This document shows positions 33,434 to 42,773 of a DNA stretch of 64,000 nucleotides, piece after piece. Positions within the stretch are counted from its first letter, which is position 1. The number at the start of each line of letters is the position of its first letter. Location: the NCBI GenBank assembly GCA_027452005.1, contig DAIDHF010000004.1, positions 1-64,000 of the forward strand. The letters are read 5' to 3'. Origin of the DNA: Acidimicrobiales bacterium. Lineage in GTDB: Bacteria > Actinomycetota > Acidimicrobiia > Acidimicrobiales > JAKAVM01. The translations under genes and the position numbers were made by a program. A model generated the notes under the pieces. It was not told the origin of the DNA. It ran no database searches and saw only the letters and a program-made list of their open reading frames with translations.

Positions 33434-33868
33434 ATGCGCATTATAGAAGACAGCCCATCGACAGACGAGGTGCTTGACGAGAGTCAAGTTCTGGATGGGA
33501 TTGAGAGCAAGTACGAGGACTCAATCTCACTTGACTCTGATCTAAGGCAGGAGCTTGACGACGTGGTGTCCTCGATGTGTCGGGCCCTGAACGACCCAAA
33601 GCGCCTAGTAGCCCTTTATGCCCTTAGAGACGGTCCCCACACGGTTACAGAGTTGTGTCAAGCCCTACGAGTTCCACAAGCAAATACCTCTCAGCACTTG
33701 GCCGTGTTGCGTGAGCGAGGTCTCGTGGCCACCGAAAGACAGGGCAATCGGATCTTGTACTCTCTGAGGCACCCAAAGATTTTGGATGCCGTGGATGTCA
33801 TGCGTGACGTGTTGGCCGATGAACTGGCCCGAAAGCAATCAAGTAGGTCAACCCGCCCGGTTCACTAG
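33434..33868 (+). CDS. ArsR-family winged-helix regulator
   Basis: A 144-residue regulator with an acidic 45-residue N-terminal extension and a winged helix: MCRALNDPKRLVALYALRDG, VTELCQALRVPQANTSQHLAVL, REGRLV-type wing (RERGLVATERQGNRILYSL). Two cysteines (positions 49 and 75) are present but do not form the ELCVC metal site of classical ArsR, so metal sensing is not clear; a redox or small-molecule role is possible. AGGAGAGAG precedes the ATG. The palindrome at 33226 may be its own operator. Confidence 0.85.
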   Translation: MRIIEDSPSTDEVLDESQVLDGIESKYEDSISLDSDLRQELDDVVSSMCRALNDPKRLVALYALRDGPHTVTELCQALRVPQANTSQHLAVLRERGLVATERQGNRILYSLRHPKILDAVDVMRDVLADELARKQSSRSTRPVH

Positions 33869-33908
33869 GCTAACTATCTCTGGGTCAGGCCATTGCTTGG
33901 CGCAAGCT

Positions 33909-35321
33909 TTACTTCAGAGACAGCCACTCTTGTTCTAATATGCCCAGCTTTGACTTGGGTTGTGCGCTTACGTGTGGCCAGAGTTCTTCTGCAATCTCTC
34001 GCCAGTTGGCCGTGGCCCTTAGTTGGGCCAGTAGAGCGTAGATGCCTAGGTTGATCCGCTGGATCAACACAAAAGCCGGCGGTACGGTGGCAAATTTAGT
34101 CACCGGGTTGGACGTGGCTAGTACGGTTCGCAGTAACTTGGTGGACAGTTCAGGGGTCACCTGGTACTCGCAGTTGTCCTTGACCAGTTCGTAAAAAGTG
34201 GAAAAGTACTCTGCTACCTCTTGGGTAGACACTTTAGCATTTTCTTTCAGGAGCCCGGCTTTCTCAATAACTCTTCGAAACTCGTCAATGTCTCGATGGG
34301 TGATCATTGTTCGGACCATCTCGTTGAAGATGACCGACTCGTTCTGGGTAAAGCGCTTGACAAGTCCAAAGTCCAAAAAGGTTACTTTTTTAGACTTAGT
34401 AAATAGATAGTTACCCGGATGTGGGTCCCCGTTGAATGCGCACAGCGAGTACAGGCTTCGAAAGACGAACCTAAAGATAACTTCCCCGGCCCAGTCTCGA
34501 TCTGATTGGTCCCAAGATGTGATCTCTGAGAATCTAACCCCGTCAACATACTCACTGGTGAGTACCTTAGTAGTGGATAGCTCATCTATCACCCTGGGAA
34601 TCCCAATAAAGGGATGTGACTTATAGAACTCTGAGAAGAGCCGCTGGTTATCTGCTTCAACCTTGTAGTCGACCTCTTCAAAGAGTCTCACCCGGAGTTC
34701 TTCAACAATTGGCTTGGGGTCGAGATGAGGAAACATCATCCCGATAGCTGAAAACAGCATCGACGCATTACTCATATCGGCTTTCAGGGCCTTTTCAATT
34801 CCGGGATACTGAACCTTGACGGCAACCTGGATCCCAGACTTGGTTACTGCCCTATGAACCTGACCTATGGATGCGGCCGCAAAAGGCCTCTCTTCAAAGT
34901 CCGCAAATACTTTATCGGGGAGCTTGCCAAGCTGTTCATAGATTACCTGAGACGTGATTTCATAAGTCATAGCTGGCATGTCTGCCTGGAGCTGCGAAAG
35001 GGCCTTGCGAGTTTCTTCAGGAAGGCTTTCATCCAAATAGGAGGCCATCTGCCCGAGTTTGGCTGCCAGGCCCTTCATTCCTCCTAGGGTCTTTGCAAAG
35101 TCTTCAGAGGCCTTCCGGCGATTTTCTTCAATCACTAACTCCTTGCGAGATTTTGGAACCAGCAAGATCTTTGCCCGGCCGTACAAGGCTTTTGCTCCGA
35201 GTTTTAGGCTCGCTAGAACTAGCTCTCCGGATCGGGCCAGCCTAGAACTGGTCGATATCAGTCTCGACCTGTGGGAGGCAGGACCTGTCTCTGGCTGACC
35301 ACCTGTGTTTGAGGATCCCAA
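33909..35321 (-). CDS. ABC1/UbiB-family atypical kinase
   Basis: A 470-residue member of the ABC1/ADCK/UbiB family. Visible are the family-specific KxGQ motif (AAKLGQMASYLDESLPEE), the alanine-rich nucleotide loop (FAAASIGQVHRA), the invariant lysine (VAVKVQYPG), the catalytic-loop equivalent NGDPHPGNYLF and the metal motif FLDFGLVKRF. Such proteins are ATPases or lipid-linked kinases tied to isoprenoid lipid or quinone metabolism. Bacterial sterol users often have several. A short GCTTG-gcg-CAAGC hairpin sits between its stop and the convergent ArsR gene. Confidence 0.88.
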   Translation of the reverse strand: MGSSNTGGQPETGPASHRSRLISTSSRLARSGELVLASLKLGAKALYGRAKILLVPKSRKELVIEENRRKASEDFAKTLGGMKGLAAKLGQMASYLDESLPEETRKALSQLQADMPAMTYEITSQVIYEQLGKLPDKVFADFEERPFAAASIGQVHRAVTKSGIQVAVKVQYPGIEKALKADMSNASMLFSAIGMMFPHLDPKPIVEELRVRLFEEVDYKVEADNQRLFSEFYKSHPFIGIPRVIDELSTTKVLTSEYVDGVRFSEITSWDQSDRDWAGEVIFRFVFRSLYSLCAFNGDPHPGNYLFTKSKKVTFLDFGLVKRFTQNESVIFNEMVRTMITHRDIDEFRRVIEKAGLLKENAKVSTQEVAEYFSTFYELVKDNCEYQVTPELSTKLLRTVLATSNPVTKFATVPPAFVLIQRINLGIYALLAQLRATANWREIAEELWPHVSAQPKSKLGILEQEWLSLK

Positions 35322-35342
35322 AGTAGTTGTACTATCGCCGGA

Positions 35343-36971
35343 CTAGTTTGAGGAGGTTGCGTTTAACTCGGCCAAGGCAATGTCTCTCATCTTCTTGTAG
35401 TCAACTTTACCCGAGGGACTTCTTCCTATAGTGGTGACCCCAATAGTCCGTTTGGGCGCCTTGTAGCCAGCCAGGTGGGACTTGACAAACTTGGACACGT
35501 CTTCACTTTCGAGGGACTCACCGGGGTCAAACTGTACGAGCGCCCAGATCTCCTCCCCGAACTTGTCGCTCGGAACGCCCACAACCGCACAATCTAAAAT
35601 TACAGGGTGGAGTTTTAGAACCTCTTCTACCTCTTCGGGATATACCTTTTCGCCGCCCGTATTTATACACTGCGACCCCCGTCCCAGTACGTGTACCGTC
35701 CCATCGGCATCTACCTGCGCGTAGTCTCCAGGAACAGACCATCTAACCCCGTCTATAACCGGAAAAGTCTTGGCAGATTTTTCTGGATCCTTGTAGTATC
35801 CAATTGGGGTCCGACCCCGTACGGCCAACTTGCCCACGAGTCCCGAGCCAGGTTCGATCTCGTTCCCATCCTCGTCGATGACCTTTGCAAATTCACCTAT
35901 GGAAAAAGAGGCGGTCTTTGCCTGGCCTCCAGCCGATGAGACCGATTGGCCCAAGCCCATGGCCTCAGATGAGGAGAACGCATCTACCACCAACATGGCC
36001 GGGTGATGGCCTAGAAGTCTCTGCTTGGAGCCTTCTGAAAACATTACCCCAGAAGAGATTATGATCCGAAGTGACGACAGGTCCCAGTTGCCCGGCCTTT
36101 CGTCAAGCGCCTTGAGTATTGGCTTAGCAAACGCGTCGCCCACTAAAGAGATCACGTTTATCTTCTCTTGCTCTACACAGTCGAGCAGTTCTTCGGGACT
36201 GAAGTTTGGAGACGCCAACGTAGCCACACATCCTCCACTATTTAGAGCGACAAAGGCCGTAAAACAGCCGGTCCCGTGCATGAGAGGGCAAGCGGAAAGG
36301 TGTATCGGGCCCGGGACACTAATTATCTTTCTGACGTCGTCTGGGGTTCCATGCTCGGGGAAACGAATTAGCGACCCGTTATTTAGGACACCAAAAAGAT
36401 CATCTTGACGCCACATAACCCCCTTGGGCATTCCAGTGGTCCCACCCGTATAGAGCATGATCAAATCATCACCTGAACGTGATCTGGATAGGTTGACTCT
36501 TTCAGAGCCCGAGAACTTGTCAATTAGTCCCTCATATGAGTGTGCCCATTCCGGACACAGGTCACCAGCAGAATCGGCTACCCATATCCAGGTAGTTATC
36601 TGGGGGAGTCTGTCACGTAACACGTTAACGGATTCCTCAAAGCTGGATTGAAATACCACGACCTTGGTGTCGGCGTTTTCCCAGAGGTACTCAAGTTCGC
36701 CTACCCCATATCGATAGTTAGTGTTGATTGGAACGTACGAGGCCTTAAGCGACGCGAACACGGTTTCTAGGTACTCGGGTCGATTATAGAGATATATGGC
36801 GACCTTGTCCTGGTGGTCGAGGCCAAGATCTACTAGTGCCCCTGCCAACGCGCTCGCCCGTGAGTTGAATTCAGCCCAACTTGTCCGGTTCCCTCCATGG
36901 GCCAACGCTGGCGCATCCGGGATCTTCTCGGCCACTGCTTCCCAGACATCGGCAAAGTTCCAGTTAGACAT
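35343..36971 (-). CDS. fadD19: Acyl-CoA synthetase, FadD19-like steroid-CoA ligase
   Basis: A 542-residue adenylate-forming ligase from ATG 36971 (AGAGGGG upstream); the track start at 37025 adds an unlikely 18-residue extension. Core motifs are IMLYTGGTTGMPKGVMWRQD, PGDYAQVDADGTVHVLGRGS and INTGGEKVYPEEVEEVLKLH, ending with the catalytic lysine region SPSGKVDYKKM. The GGTTGxPKGVMWR and GGEKVYPEEVE forms are characteristic of mycobacterial FadD19 and close relatives, which activate the C26 acid of oxidised cholesterol. Divergent from an acyl-CoA dehydrogenase, matching a role at the entry to side-chain beta-oxidation. Confidence 0.75.
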   Translation of the reverse strand: MSNWNFADVWEAVAEKIPDAPALAHGGNRTSWAEFNSRASALAGALVDLGLDHQDKVAIYLYNRPEYLETVFASLKASYVPINTNYRYGVGELEYLWENADTKVVVFQSSFEESVNVLRDRLPQITTWIWVADSAGDLCPEWAHSYEGLIDKFSGSERVNLSRSRSGDDLIMLYTGGTTGMPKGVMWRQDDLFGVLNNGSLIRFPEHGTPDDVRKIISVPGPIHLSACPLMHGTGCFTAFVALNSGGCVATLASPNFSPEELLDCVEQEKINVISLVGDAFAKPILKALDERPGNWDLSSLRIIISSGVMFSEGSKQRLLGHHPAMLVVDAFSSSEAMGLGQSVSSAGGQAKTASFSIGEFAKVIDEDGNEIEPGSGLVGKLAVRGRTPIGYYKDPEKSAKTFPVIDGVRWSVPGDYAQVDADGTVHVLGRGSQCINTGGEKVYPEEVEEVLKLHPVILDCAVVGVPSDKFGEEIWALVQFDPGESLESEDVSKFVKSHLAGYKAPKRTIGVTTIGRSPSGKVDYKKMRDIALAELNATSSN

Positions 36972-37076
36972 CTTCCCCTCTTTCGAATAGTTGTTAGGTC
37001 GAAAAATTCGCCAAGTGGCGTTCAACCAGCCTAGTCTTTTATAAAGAAAATATGAAAACCAAGAGGGGAGATTAGT

Positions 37077-38216
37077 TTGGATTTTGAGCTTCCGGGGGAG
37101 GATGATCCTCAGCGCCTTAGCATACGAGAGTGGTTTTTAGACCACCCTAGTCCAACTGGTCAAGAACTTGCCGAGGCAGGTTACGTTGTTCCGCACTGGC
37201 CTAAGCCCTGGGGGATTGATGCGAACCCGGTCACCCAGATACTAATCGACCAGGAAATTCGCAGAGCCCGGGTAAACCGGCCAAACAACCCAATCGGGAT
37301 CGGCTGGGCCGGTCCGACTATATTGAGCGCCGGGACCCAAGAACAAAAAGATCGGTATCTCTTCCCGATTATCTCCGGCCAGGAGATTTGGTGTCAGTTA
37401 TTTTCCGAACCCCAGGCTGGATCGGACTTGGCATCTCTTGAAACACGGGCCGTGGCCGATGGGGATGAATTTATTATCAACGGGCAGAAGATTTGGACCA
37501 CCTACGGTCATGAGGCCCAGTTTGGGATCTTGATTGCTCGGACCAATCCTGACGTGCCAAGACAAGAGGGGATTACCTACTTTATCTGTCCCATGGACAG
37601 TCCAGGTATTACGGTAACGCCAATCGTAGACATGACAGGGCTTCACGCTTTCAATCAAGTGTTCTTGGATAACGTGCGGTTACCGCGCGAGAACGTGGTC
37701 GGAGAGGTCAACGATGGATGGAGGCTTGCCAAGGTAACCCTTGCCAATGAACGAGTTTCTCTGTCAACTGAAGGGGCAATATGGGGCTCGGGTCCAACCA
37801 TCTATGACGTTGTCCGTCTTGCTCGGGACCATGGTGGAATATCAGACAAGATAATGAGGCAGAGAATTGCCCAAGCCTATACTCGGGCCGAGATACTAAG
37901 ACTCATCAGGCTTAGAACGGTAACTGCCGCAATCAAGGGTGTCGCTCCGGGACCAGAATCTTCAATTAGAAAGGTAATGTCTGACGAGCACGGTCAAGAG
38001 GTGATGGGGATAGCCAAAGATCTCTCTGGCGTTGCAGGTATGCTCAACGCAAGTTTGCCTCTCGAATATTCGGGGATTCAAGATGACCAAGCCAACGCGT
38101 TGATGTGGGGATTTTGCTACTTGTTTACCCCGGCCTTGACAATTGGTGGCGGGACCGCCCAGGTGCAAAGGAACATTATCGCTGAAAAAGTTCTCGGACT
38201 GCCAAAGGATCAATAG
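37077..38216 (+). CDS. Acyl-CoA dehydrogenase
   Basis: A 379-residue flavin acyl-CoA dehydrogenase starting at TTG with AGGGGAG about six bases upstream. Motifs are WCQLFSEPQAGSDLASLETR, INGQKIWTTYGHEAQFG and the C-terminal GGGTAQVQRNIIAEKVLGLP. The N-terminal helical domain is short, beginning almost directly with LSIREWFLDHPSPTGQEL. No small-subunit partner is adjacent, so it is either homomeric or pairs with a subunit encoded elsewhere. Divergent from the FadD19-like ligase with 105 bases between starts, suggesting common control. Confidence 0.86.
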   Translation: MDFELPGEDDPQRLSIREWFLDHPSPTGQELAEAGYVVPHWPKPWGIDANPVTQILIDQEIRRARVNRPNNPIGIGWAGPTILSAGTQEQKDRYLFPIISGQEIWCQLFSEPQAGSDLASLETRAVADGDEFIINGQKIWTTYGHEAQFGILIARTNPDVPRQEGITYFICPMDSPGITVTPIVDMTGLHAFNQVFLDNVRLPRENVVGEVNDGWRLAKVTLANERVSLSTEGAIWGSGPTIYDVVRLARDHGGISDKIMRQRIAQAYTRAEILRLIRLRTVTAAIKGVAPGPESSIRKVMSDEHGQEVMGIAKDLSGVAGMLNASLPLEYSGIQDDQANALMWGFCYLFTPALTIGGGTAQVQRNIIAEKVLGLPKDQ

Positions 38217-38217
38217 G

Positions 38218-39696
38218 TTGCTTCTAAGAACTCGCCTGGTTGGATTGACTGGGCTTCTTATATTTGGGCTCATATTGCTTGGAGGATGCGCAACCAGCGC
38301 TTCACCCGCAAGTAACACGGCGAGCCTAGGGTCAAGTGCACTACCAACCGGGCTAGTGTCTCACGTGGGCAGGTGGCTAGTGGACCAGTCGGGTCGAGTA
38401 CTCCTATTTCACGGGGTGAACATGGTCGACAAGACGGCCCCATTTTATCCATCTAGCGAGGGTTTCTCAACAGATGACGCAAAGTGGCTCGCGCAAAGTG
38501 GATTTCGCGTCGTCCGACTAGGAATTTTGGCAACCGGATTAATGCCGTCTCCCGGCGTGGTTTCCCAGTCCTATATCAACCAAATTGCCAAAACGGTCAA
38601 CCTACTTGGCTCTCACGGAATTTACACTTTGGTCGACTTTCATCAAGACGGTTACGGGCCATCTATCGGCTCCGACGGGTTTCCGAGCTGGATGGTAGAA
38701 ACAAACGGGAAGGTAAACAACGGGGTCGGATTTCCTCTGTATTACATTGCTAATCCAGCGGTTCGGCAGGCTTTTCAGTCCTTTTGGGGCGATCAGAGGT
38801 CTTCTGACGGACGTGGGCTTGAACAGGACTATGGCATCATGTTTAAGGCGGTTGCACGCAAGTTCGCTAACAACCCGTACGTTTTGGGATACGACCTTTT
38901 CAATGAACCTTGGCCTGGGAACGTGTGGAAATCATGTCTGTATAACTCCAATGGTTGTCCAGGCCTTACTCATCAAGAACTAGACAAGGCATATTCGATC
39001 GCCACTAAGGCAATTCGCTCCACTGGAGACCACCATCTTATTTTTGGCGAGCCATTCGTGCTCTTCAACTTCGGAATGGCTGGGACCACTTTGTCTTTAC
39101 CGGGTAACGACAAGAACTCTGGAATGAGTTTCCACATGTATACACTTACCCCAAGTCGAGAACCTGACGTAATTTCCAATGCCATTAGCTGGTCAAAGAA
39201 AACCGGAGGGGCGCTACTTAACACCGAGTGGGCTACGAGCAACTTTGCACCGGATGCAATCAGACAGTCTTCAGAGCTTGACCAAGCCCTTTTGCCCTGG
39301 ATCTACTGGTCTTTTGACGGTGGACTGGTGAAAGATGTCTTACAGCCTCCAACTGGGGCAAATCTAGTTGGAGGAGACGTAACGGCCGTAGTTCAGCCGT
39401 ATCCACTTGCTGTAGCTGGTACTCCTCTCAGTTTCTCTTACGTAAATTCCGACAGGACCCTGACATTCAGCTGGTCTACCACCGGAGTGGGTTCAAAAGG
39501 GCATTCGCCACACGCGGTAACTTCATTCGAGGTCCCATCAGAGGTATATCCCAACGGATACTTGCTTTCCATAACCGGAGGTAAAATACTGTCAAAACCG
39601 TGTGTCTCAATCGTCGAGCTAAAGGCATATTCTGGGGCGAGAAAAGTAACGGTGACCATCTCTCCAGGGCCATCTTCGAGCTGTGCTCACGGCTAA
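38218..39696 (+). CDS. GH5 endoglycosylceramidase-like lipoprotein
   Basis: A 492-residue exported glycoside hydrolase. TTG 38218, one base after the dehydrogenase stop with AAGGAT upstream, gives a clean lipoprotein signal (LVGLTGLLIFGLILLGGC); the track start at 38143 lies inside the previous gene. The GH5 catalytic domain shows GRVLLFHGVNMVDK, LVDFHQDGYGPSIGSDGFP, YDLFNEPWPGN with the acid/base Glu, and LLNTEWATS as probable nucleophile. The C-terminal beta-sandwich has the VQPYPLAVAGTPL segment seen in endoglycoceramidases, which release oligosaccharide from glycosphingolipids. Other beta-glycosidase activities are possible. Confidence 0.78.
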   Translation: MLLRTRLVGLTGLLIFGLILLGGCATSASPASNTASLGSSALPTGLVSHVGRWLVDQSGRVLLFHGVNMVDKTAPFYPSSEGFSTDDAKWLAQSGFRVVRLGILATGLMPSPGVVSQSYINQIAKTVNLLGSHGIYTLVDFHQDGYGPSIGSDGFPSWMVETNGKVNNGVGFPLYYIANPAVRQAFQSFWGDQRSSDGRGLEQDYGIMFKAVARKFANNPYVLGYDLFNEPWPGNVWKSCLYNSNGCPGLTHQELDKAYSIATKAIRSTGDHHLIFGEPFVLFNFGMAGTTLSLPGNDKNSGMSFHMYTLTPSREPDVISNAISWSKKTGGALLNTEWATSNFAPDAIRQSSELDQALLPWIYWSFDGGLVKDVLQPPTGANLVGGDVTAVVQPYPLAVAGTPLSFSYVNSDRTLTFSWSTTGVGSKGHSPHAVTSFEVPSEVYPNGYLLSITGGKILSKPCVSIVELKAYSGARKVTVTISPGPSSSCAHG

Positions 39697-39720
39697 ATCG
39701 TAAAGATCACTCGTCAATTA

Positions 39721-40047
39721 ATGCATCGTGAACAGATCTCGAATTTGGATAACTGCTATGACTTGCAGCTTGACGGGGTGCTACTGCGCATTAAAGTTAT
39801 TGCCGGAAGTCCGAAGGATCAGATTTTAGGAGAAAGTGCAGGTTTGCTTCGAATAAAGATTGCCGCTCCACCAGTTGAAGGACGAGCGAATCGGGAACTG
39901 TGCAAATATCTAGCACAGATTTTTAGGATTTCGAAATCCGATGTTGAAATCCTAAAAGGATTTCACTCATCTAGTAAGGTAGTTAAGCTCTATTCAGTTG
40001 ATCCGGTTCTGTTTAGAGAAAACCTATTCGTTAGTGTTGAAAGATAG
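39721..40047 (+). CDS. DUF167 (YggU-like) protein
   Basis: A 108-residue small conserved protein. The family signature is clear: GVLLRIKVIAGSPKDQI, then GLLRIKIAAPPVEGRANREL and SDVEILKGFHSSSKVVKL. DUF167 proteins are small alpha-beta proteins of unknown biochemical role found across bacteria, archaea and eukaryotes. The ATG has no obvious ribosome site. Follows the GH5 gene after 24 bases; a functional link is not implied. Confidence 0.85.
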   Translation: MHREQISNLDNCYDLQLDGVLLRIKVIAGSPKDQILGESAGLLRIKIAAPPVEGRANRELCKYLAQIFRISKSDVEILKGFHSSSKVVKLYSVDPVLFRENLFVSVER

Positions 40048-40096
40048 CCACGTTGGGCCACTCAATAAGGAAGACCGCCGTTAATTTGGAAGTCTC

Positions 40097-42562
40097 CTAA
40101 TTTACCAGGTTGGCCGGATGCAGTTCAGGGGGGTACCAGTACCCATCCGAAGCCAGCCACCATCCAGGATAAGGTGCCGATAGGATCTCATTGCTAATCA
40201 CTTCCTGGTACTGACTTGTAGCAGTTTCGGACATAGTTGATTGTGTTACGGGCTCTACCGCAGTTCCATTAGTTGTCATGCTTGCATCTCCTATTGATTG
40301 TTGTTGCGATAAATTAGCTTGTTCCGTAAGAGGGTATGAGTTTGTCGGAGGCTCCCAGCGATGATCGCGGTCTTGGTGTGGCGGCGCCCAATCTTGAGCT
40401 ACCAATTCTACGTGCGGTGGATCCCACGGATTACCACCCGACTGATTGAAGTGCTCTTCGGTCTGCCATATGACTGATCCTACGGCTTCGTCAGTTGGCG
40501 TTTCGGGAATTGACGAAGTAGGCGGTGGTGGTAGTAATGGTTGCTGAGCATGTGGCACCATGTGCGGAGGTGTAGGATCACCTAGCGGGGGAACACTTGG
40601 CTGGGCTACGGGGGTATGTTCTGTTCTGGCTATAGGCGGAAGGTGGGAAGTTGAGGAATTAGCTCCCGGTACTGATGGTTGACTCGGAACCGACGTGTGA
40701 ATCCCTTGAATAGGAAGTTGACTATATACCGGTGGTGGCGGGGGAACACTTGCAACCGGTGGTGGCGGGGGAACACTACTTCCGTTGCCGGCATGTGGAG
40801 GTAGATTGGCATTGGAGGGCTCTCCAGCTTGACTACCAGGCCCACTGCCCTCTACTGAGAACTGGGAGAGAGCAGGGTCTTGAATCCTTGGACCACTCGG
40901 CGCTAGGTTGCCTTGGACCAGGACATCTTGGTTGATATCGGACGGACTTGGACCTTCGCCACCGGCAACCACAACCTTGTTACGCCCTGTCTCCTTGGCT
41001 TCATATAATGCCGTATCAGCACGTCGAATCAGATCGTCTGGATTTGCGTCGTCTCCTTGTACAGAGGCGCAACCGAACGATGCAGTAATCTCAAGTGTCT
41101 GGCCATCTTCAAGAGCGATTGGAGACTCGCATATGCTTTGTCGCATTCTCTCGGCAGCTAGCTTTGCACCTTCGACCGAAGTCATTGGAAGGACCACCAA
41201 GAATTCCTCGCCTCCCCAACGACCTAATAGGTCCCCTGATCTCAATGTTTTCATCATTCGGGCGGTTACCTCACAAAGTACAGTGTCACCAGCATCATGG
41301 CCGAAGGTATCATTTACTCTCTTGAAATGATCAACATCTGCAATAAGTAGAGACATTGACTGGTTGTGGCGTTTGACGGTCGACACGGTTGAACTCAAGT
41401 GATCATCAAGGTGGCGTCTGTTGTAAATTCCAGTTAACGGGTCAAGTCGGGAGACGAGGTCGAGTTCCTGGGTCAGTGCCTGGAGTTTGTTTCTTCCCTC
41501 CAAGAATCGATAGAACAACTCCGCAGCAAAGATAACAATTAGTGCGTACACGGCAAATAGAGCCCACTGAACTAAAACGGTGTGGCCACTAATAGTTGCA
41601 AATAGCTGAGAGTTAGGAACCGCAATGGCTAGTTTCCAAGGAGTCCCGGCGATACTTTGGGTTACGAAATATGATGGGACACCTTTGTTGGTAGTGTAAA
41701 AGCCACTCGATGCATGTCCGATGGCTTTCTTGAGTCCTCCGTCAATTGCAGACAACAGTTGAAATCCACCTGAAACACCACTGATTGCTGGACTTGAGGC
41801 CAGAACAAACTGGTTTGAATCAAGTAGAAATACCTCGTGATGAGAGTACTCAACTGCGTTATTTAGGAACTTAGACAAAGGAGTCTGGCCAATTTGGTAA
41901 GAGCCGATCAAAATTCGCTCACCGAATAAAGTATTAAATGCTGACGAAATCTCTACCACGGGTGTGGGATCTTGAGTCGCGGTTGGATTGGTCAGGTTTG
42001 AAACCACCGATTGACCCGGCTTCAAATTTGGCAAGCCAGTTATAATTTGCTCGCCCAAAAATGCAAAGTTCTGTTGCTGGGTCTCTTGAATTCCGGCCGT
42101 CTTGGAATTTAGTTGAGAGATATCTAGGACTACGCTGTCTTGGGAAGTCACCAAGACAGCTTCTTGAAATCCAAATACGTCTACAAGTTCTTGGAAAATG
42201 TCTTGGTCAACCGGGGTCTGACCCGATACCGGAAAATACGGTCCATCGAGGTATTTTTCGGCCTCTTGGAGTTGGTGTTGCTCCAGTTGGTCAATATAGG
42301 CCGTTACGAACGACCCGGTTACTGGTGCCCTTGCACGAAAGGTACCCTCTAGCTGATTTCGCTGTGAATCTTGGGACAGCTTCAGGGCAAAGGCAGGGCC
42401 GCCAATAACTACAAGTAGTACGATCCCAATAATTGAATAGATTTTGGTTTGGCTTGAAGATTTATGGGATCGACGCTGGGAGATGCTGGGCAACTCCTGT
42501 CCAAGCACCTCTCCTTCGGGAGTCTGACTCCCTGCTACCATTTCCTGGGCCGACACATTCAT
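40097..42562 (-). CDS. Membrane diguanylate cyclase with Cache-like sensor and DUF2510-like tail
   Basis: An 821-residue c-di-GMP synthase. A first membrane helix (about residues 42-62), an extracytoplasmic Cache-like sensor (about 70-325) and a second helix (about 328-350) precede the GGDEF domain, with the active-site loop GGEEF near residue 450 and an intact inhibitory I-site RSGD five residues before it. Residues about 560-780 are proline-rich, low-complexity and probably disordered. The last 24 residues contain GWWLASDGYWYPPE, a DUF2510-type motif common in actinobacterial membrane proteins. The single gene likely couples an external signal to c-di-GMP production. Confidence 0.87.
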   Translation of the reverse strand: MNVSAQEMVAGSQTPEGEVLGQELPSISQRRSHKSSSQTKIYSIIGIVLLVVIGGPAFALKLSQDSQRNQLEGTFRARAPVTGSFVTAYIDQLEQHQLQEAEKYLDGPYFPVSGQTPVDQDIFQELVDVFGFQEAVLVTSQDSVVLDISQLNSKTAGIQETQQQNFAFLGEQIITGLPNLKPGQSVVSNLTNPTATQDPTPVVEISSAFNTLFGERILIGSYQIGQTPLSKFLNNAVEYSHHEVFLLDSNQFVLASSPAISGVSGGFQLLSAIDGGLKKAIGHASSGFYTTNKGVPSYFVTQSIAGTPWKLAIAVPNSQLFATISGHTVLVQWALFAVYALIVIFAAELFYRFLEGRNKLQALTQELDLVSRLDPLTGIYNRRHLDDHLSSTVSTVKRHNQSMSLLIADVDHFKRVNDTFGHDAGDTVLCEVTARMMKTLRSGDLLGRWGGEEFLVVLPMTSVEGAKLAAERMRQSICESPIALEDGQTLEITASFGCASVQGDDANPDDLIRRADTALYEAKETGRNKVVVAGGEGPSPSDINQDVLVQGNLAPSGPRIQDPALSQFSVEGSGPGSQAGEPSNANLPPHAGNGSSVPPPPPVASVPPPPPVYSQLPIQGIHTSVPSQPSVPGANSSTSHLPPIARTEHTPVAQPSVPPLGDPTPPHMVPHAQQPLLPPPPTSSIPETPTDEAVGSVIWQTEEHFNQSGGNPWDPPHVELVAQDWAPPHQDRDHRWEPPTNSYPLTEQANLSQQQSIGDASMTTNGTAVEPVTQSTMSETATSQYQEVISNEILSAPYPGWWLASDGYWYPPELHPANLVN

Positions 42563-42773
42563 TGGTCTCTTACAACCTCCCAGGTAATTTTTGCACGCGT
42601 GGCCCTCTTGGGCGTGTATATCACTCTAAATAGTGTCGTCAGGTTTGATTGGAATCTTTACCCAACCCACTTGAGGCTATCCGACCAGGGCTTTTCTAAG
42701 ACTCTTACTCGATCTATCCAAAGTAGCCTCTATCAGGAAAACGAGTTTTTCCAATAATTTATGTCAAAAAGGG

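Noticed and set aside
33895-33907. GCTTG-gcg-CAAGC hairpin between convergent genes as a terminator
   Set aside because: A five-base stem without a T-run in either direction is too weak to call.
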